Part shown: positions 61,325 to 64,000 of the stretch, piece by piece
Position numbering within the stretch: position 1 is the stretch's first letter
Layout: every line of letters starts with the position of its first letter
The notes under the pieces: generated by a model
Databases searched by the model: none
Told to the model about the DNA's origin: nothing
What the model saw: the letters and a program-made list of their open reading frames with translations, nothing else
Program-made: the position numbers and the translations under genes
From: Gibbula magus
Taxonomy: Eukaryota > Mollusca > Gastropoda > Trochida > Trochidae
Direction: 5' to 3'
NCBI GenBank assembly: GCA_936450465.1
Contig: OW388300.1
Location: forward strand, 18,849,232 to 18,913,231
DNA length: 64,000 nucleotides

Positions 61325-61672
61325 TGAGCGTTTGCAGGACACCGCAAAAGCAGAGCAGCTCCGAAACTTAGGGTCTCGCCTTTCCCTGTTCCGCCTTCTC
61401 CACAGCATCAATAAAATGGGAATTTTTTTAAGCAAAAATTTGTTCATTATTGTAGTTATTACTAACAAGTTGAATCATCACTGGGGTCACTTTTCACATG
61501 TTTGTTCTCAAAACCTATTTCTGATTTCAAAATTGGATCAAAGGGTTAACATGGCCTTAACCAATATCTCACACAATCAATGGTCACTTTTCATTGTGTA
61601 TAACAATGCATGCAATGACTCAAAAGTGTTCATAGTTAAAATAAGTCATATTCACCAAAGCATGCCTAAGAC
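61325..61672. repeat. Dispersed repeat, copy 2 of an inverted pair
   Basis: Reverse complement of 35395-35765 with small indels, ending next to the family 1 SINE at 61675. Confidence 0.75.
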
Positions 61673-61674
61673 GA

Positions 61675-61981
61675 GGTGAGTTGGGGTTTAACGCCGCTTT
61701 CAAACGTATTTCACTTATATCGCGGCTGCTAGTATTACTGCAGGGAGAAAGCCCGCAACGCCATGTGGCTATGCATTGCGGTGAAACCTGCGAGCATCGG
61801 CTGGAACTAGCGAACCATGGGTGGTACTGCACTGAAATTCAGTGTAGCATTGCACCCAAACCTGACTGCGTGTAGAACAGTTCTCTACTGCAGATAAAGT
61901 TGCCGTGCCCCTGGCGGGATTCGAACCCCGGACCTCTTGATCCGAAGCCGAACGCGCTAACCACTGCGCTATCCCGCCCCC
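61675..61981 (-). mobile_element. Full-length tRNA-headed SINE, family 1
   Basis: Best-preserved copy, head at 61981, with clean A and B boxes on the - strand and a short GGTGAG tail. No duplication is evident. It abuts the dispersed repeat at 61325. Confidence 0.85.
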
Positions 61982-62373
61982 AGTATAATATGAATCAGAG
62001 ATTGAACTACTGGTACTCAAACTACAAGCTGTTAATCATTGTTCTTTAAAGAAAACCCTGGCAAGAACCTGTGATAGATTATCCCACTATCATTTATGAT
62101 CTCAAGATACCAAGAGTCAAAGCAATTTTTTCTCATGATGGTGTTGTATAATGTAATTACAGCTCTACAGTCAATAATAACAATCTATAAATGGTGGGCG
62201 TAAGTAAATGGTTGTGTGTATTGAGAAGTATTTGTGCCACCTTTTGTAAATCTTTAAATAAATCCTTGTGGAGAAACACTTTTTGAATGAGAATCATTCC
62301 TTCAAACAAGGCGTCAAAATTTCTTGCAGTTTGTTTTTAATCTTAGTATATCAAAGAAATAAAAATAACTTGC

Positions 62374-62425
62374 CTGTTTGAATGTGACAGGATGCAATGG
62401 TCTTCTCCTTTCTGCCCCTTGACAT
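62374..62425 (-). CDS. ABITRAM: ABITRAM (FAM206A/Simiate), short N-terminal-side exon with GC donor
   Basis: This 52-base exon reads (D)VKGQKGEDHCILSHSN(R). The aspartate and arginine codons are completed by the neighbouring exons (incoming phase 1, outgoing phase 2). Vertebrate ABITRAM has DVKG, EDHCIL and HSNR at the same spacing. The acceptor is TTGTTTCAG above 62425. The donor is GCAAGT (62373-62368), a GC-AG intron, the commonest non-GT class; the surrounding bases (ACAG then GCAAGT) fit U1 well, as such sites need to. The missing upstream exon should encode about 28 residues ending near WYKP. I found no such sequence between 62426 and 64000, so the gene starts beyond the window. Confidence 0.9.
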
Positions 62426-62572
62426 CTGAAACAAGCAAGTTTTAGTTTCATTGTGAAGATGAAAGGTAGCAAATCCGTTCAGGGTAAACCTACCTTTGTG
62501 ACTGGACCCTTGAGGCTTAATGTTTTAATACGCTGTACAAGTTTCCCTTGGGATAATTCAAAAGGTCAGTTG

Positions 62573-62770
62573 AGGTGAGTTGGTGTTTAACGCAACTTTC
62601 AAAAATATTTTGCTTATATCATAGCTGCTTATTATGGCAGGGAGAAAGCCCGCAACTCCATTGTGGCTATGTATTGTGATGAAACCTGCGAGCAGCGGCT
62701 GGAACTAGTGAATCATGGGTGGTACTACGTTGAAATTCATTGTAGCATTGCACCCAAACCTTGTTGCATA
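62573..62770 (-). mobile_element. 5'-truncated, diverged family 1 SINE
   Basis: It holds the GAGGTGAG tail, the GTTTAACGC domain and the central region up to CACCCAAACCTT; the tRNA-like head is missing. It lies about 150 bases from the ABITRAM exon at 62374-62425. Confidence 0.75.
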
Positions 62771-62789
62771 CATAGAAAATACTAAACCA

Positions 62790-62925
62790 CGTCCCGTTTA
62801 ATAAAATATTTATGAAACAAGTGAGTGGTTTGGTATTTGACGAGCAAAAGCTAGTTAAATTCCGATACCATTCACGAGTTTCTAAATATGTTATTGAACG
62901 GAACAGAGTTTAGTATTTTTTTTAT
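62790..62925. mobile_element. Foldback element, family E
   Basis: Reverse copy of the 26.85 kb element (CGTCCCGTTTAATAAAATAT, GTTTGGTATTT, TTTAGTATT), more diverged. Confidence 0.7.
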
Positions 62926-63257
62926 AACTCACTGATTTAAATCCCATTTATTTTCACGAACTCGTCGATAAATAGGACACACACCATTGCGACCGCAGCG
63001 CTAATATTGTGACGTCTTATTTATGCCATTATGATGTCAAGTCAATCGGCAACACGCGATGTTATTATACAATGTGTAATAACATTGTAGATTTATTAAA
63101 CAGTGATATGATCTTCAACGGGCGAGTAATAAAGAACTGGCGAGAATATTTCAAAAGGAAAATTTTTAATCAAATCATCAAGTTTTGTGAAAACATAAGT
63201 CAAAGGAGGGGTTGATATGAGTTCATGGGGGTATGCAGCTTTTTATCACAAAACTAG

Positions 63258-63345
63258 TGAGTGAGTGGGGCCGAGTGAGTGAGTGAGTTATTGTTTAACG
63301 CCGCTTTGACAGTTATCGCAGCCATTAGCAGCGAAATCACAAAAC
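63258..63345 (-). mobile_element. SINE 3' tail fragment
   Basis: (GAGT)n is followed by GTTTAACGCCGCTTTGACAG and TATCGCAGCC, matching only the 3' domain shared with family 1. The tail is GAGT- rather than GGTGA-based, so it may belong to a sister family. Confidence 0.5.
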
Positions 63346-64000
63346 TAAACTAGTGACACACACTGCTGAGAAAAGTGTGATATATATATTGAACAATGAT
63401 TATGAAACTTAATTTTAATTACTTACATGTTTTGTATTGAAAATAATAATCAGCTACTGTCAAATCATTGGCAAAAAATTCATGCTTCAAAATTAAATGT
63501 GCTGATTCCCAAGCTCCATTGAGCCAGTGTATGAAATATATTTGTAAAAGTATACACCTCAAAAGTGTTATTTTGCCAATTTAAATTTAAAATCAAAATT
63601 AAAGAAAAACTAACCAGCCCTGACCAAAAGTTACTTACTGCAATTTAGTAAATTTAAAACTGAGAGGCATTTAAAAAGTTATGAGACTAGAGAAAGGTCC
63701 TTTCAAAGAAATCTATTAAAAAAAGACATTCCAACCATACAAAATACTTAGTGAACAATCGTAATTGGTGGTCCAAGTTTTGCCAAAGGTTCAATCAAAT
63801 TTGAGGGATACCAAGAAATTACTTCCCAGAGGGCAGAAGTCAGAGTGTGCTACAAGAAATACTTCCGATTGACATCGCGAGAGGGACAGTTACGGCACAA
63901 ACTGGATGTATTATTATGTAAACTCATTACTCAGTGATTTAGGATAGCTTTAGAATAAAAAATACTTGCAAAATGGCGAATAAAATGATATTTGCTTTTG
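63346..64000. other. No recognised feature (ABITRAM intron)
   Basis: No match to the expected N-terminal ABITRAM exon (WYKP region) on the - strand. Confidence 0.5.

Noticed and set aside
61900..61981. tRNA gene on the - strand
   Set aside because: Same head occurs in four other SINE copies with the same body; it is the SINE promoter.

Overview
This is animal nuclear DNA: AT-rich, with split genes, large introns and dense repeats. I see nothing bacterial or viral. The repeat types (tRNA-headed SINEs, LINE remnants, TTAA-flanked MITEs, foldback elements, elements rich in TGACCTTG/CAAGGTCA) and the two recognisable genes fit a mollusc, probably a bivalve. The phylum call is inference; Metazoa is firm.

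Two conserved genes lie tail to tail. On the + strand is a myostatin/GDF8-11-type TGF-beta ligand: the last 61 bases of one exon (1-61, donor at 62) and the terminal exon (27217-27588) with the furin site and the complete nine-cysteine mature ligand, separated by a 27.2 kb intron. On the - strand are the last four exons of ABITRAM (FAM206A/Simiate): 62374-62425, 59741-59870, 56640-56786 and 39701-39832. The first coding exon lies beyond base 64000. The stop codons are 12.1 kb apart. The ABITRAM intron at 56639-39833 is 16.8 kb and the intron at 62373-59871 has a GC donor.

Inside the 16.8 kb ABITRAM intron, on the opposite strand, sits a possible unrecognised small gene (51501-52144). It has three exons that join into a 69-codon frame with GT-AG introns of 210 and 224 bp, a TATA box, CRE and octamer motifs upstream and a poly(A) signal downstream. 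A 139 bp hairpin precedes it and a 19 bp motif from that hairpin recurs just after it. This is the best candidate for something undescribed.

Region by region: 62-27216 is the myostatin intron (LINE fragments, (GA)n tracts, and 39, 32, 32, 55 and 19 bp tandem arrays, two SINEs, several foldbacks). 27589-39700 is intergenic (a 0.5 kb inverted repeat, a 30 bp array with 89 bp higher-order structure, MITEs, two SINEs). 39833-56639 is the large ABITRAM intron (at least five MITE families, hairpins, the candidate small gene, a 33 bp array). 56787-64000 holds the remaining ABITRAM exons, a 45 bp array open on both strands, SINEs and MITEs. Several MITE insertions show TTAA target choice directly. 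All calls are from reading the sequence; no searches were run.
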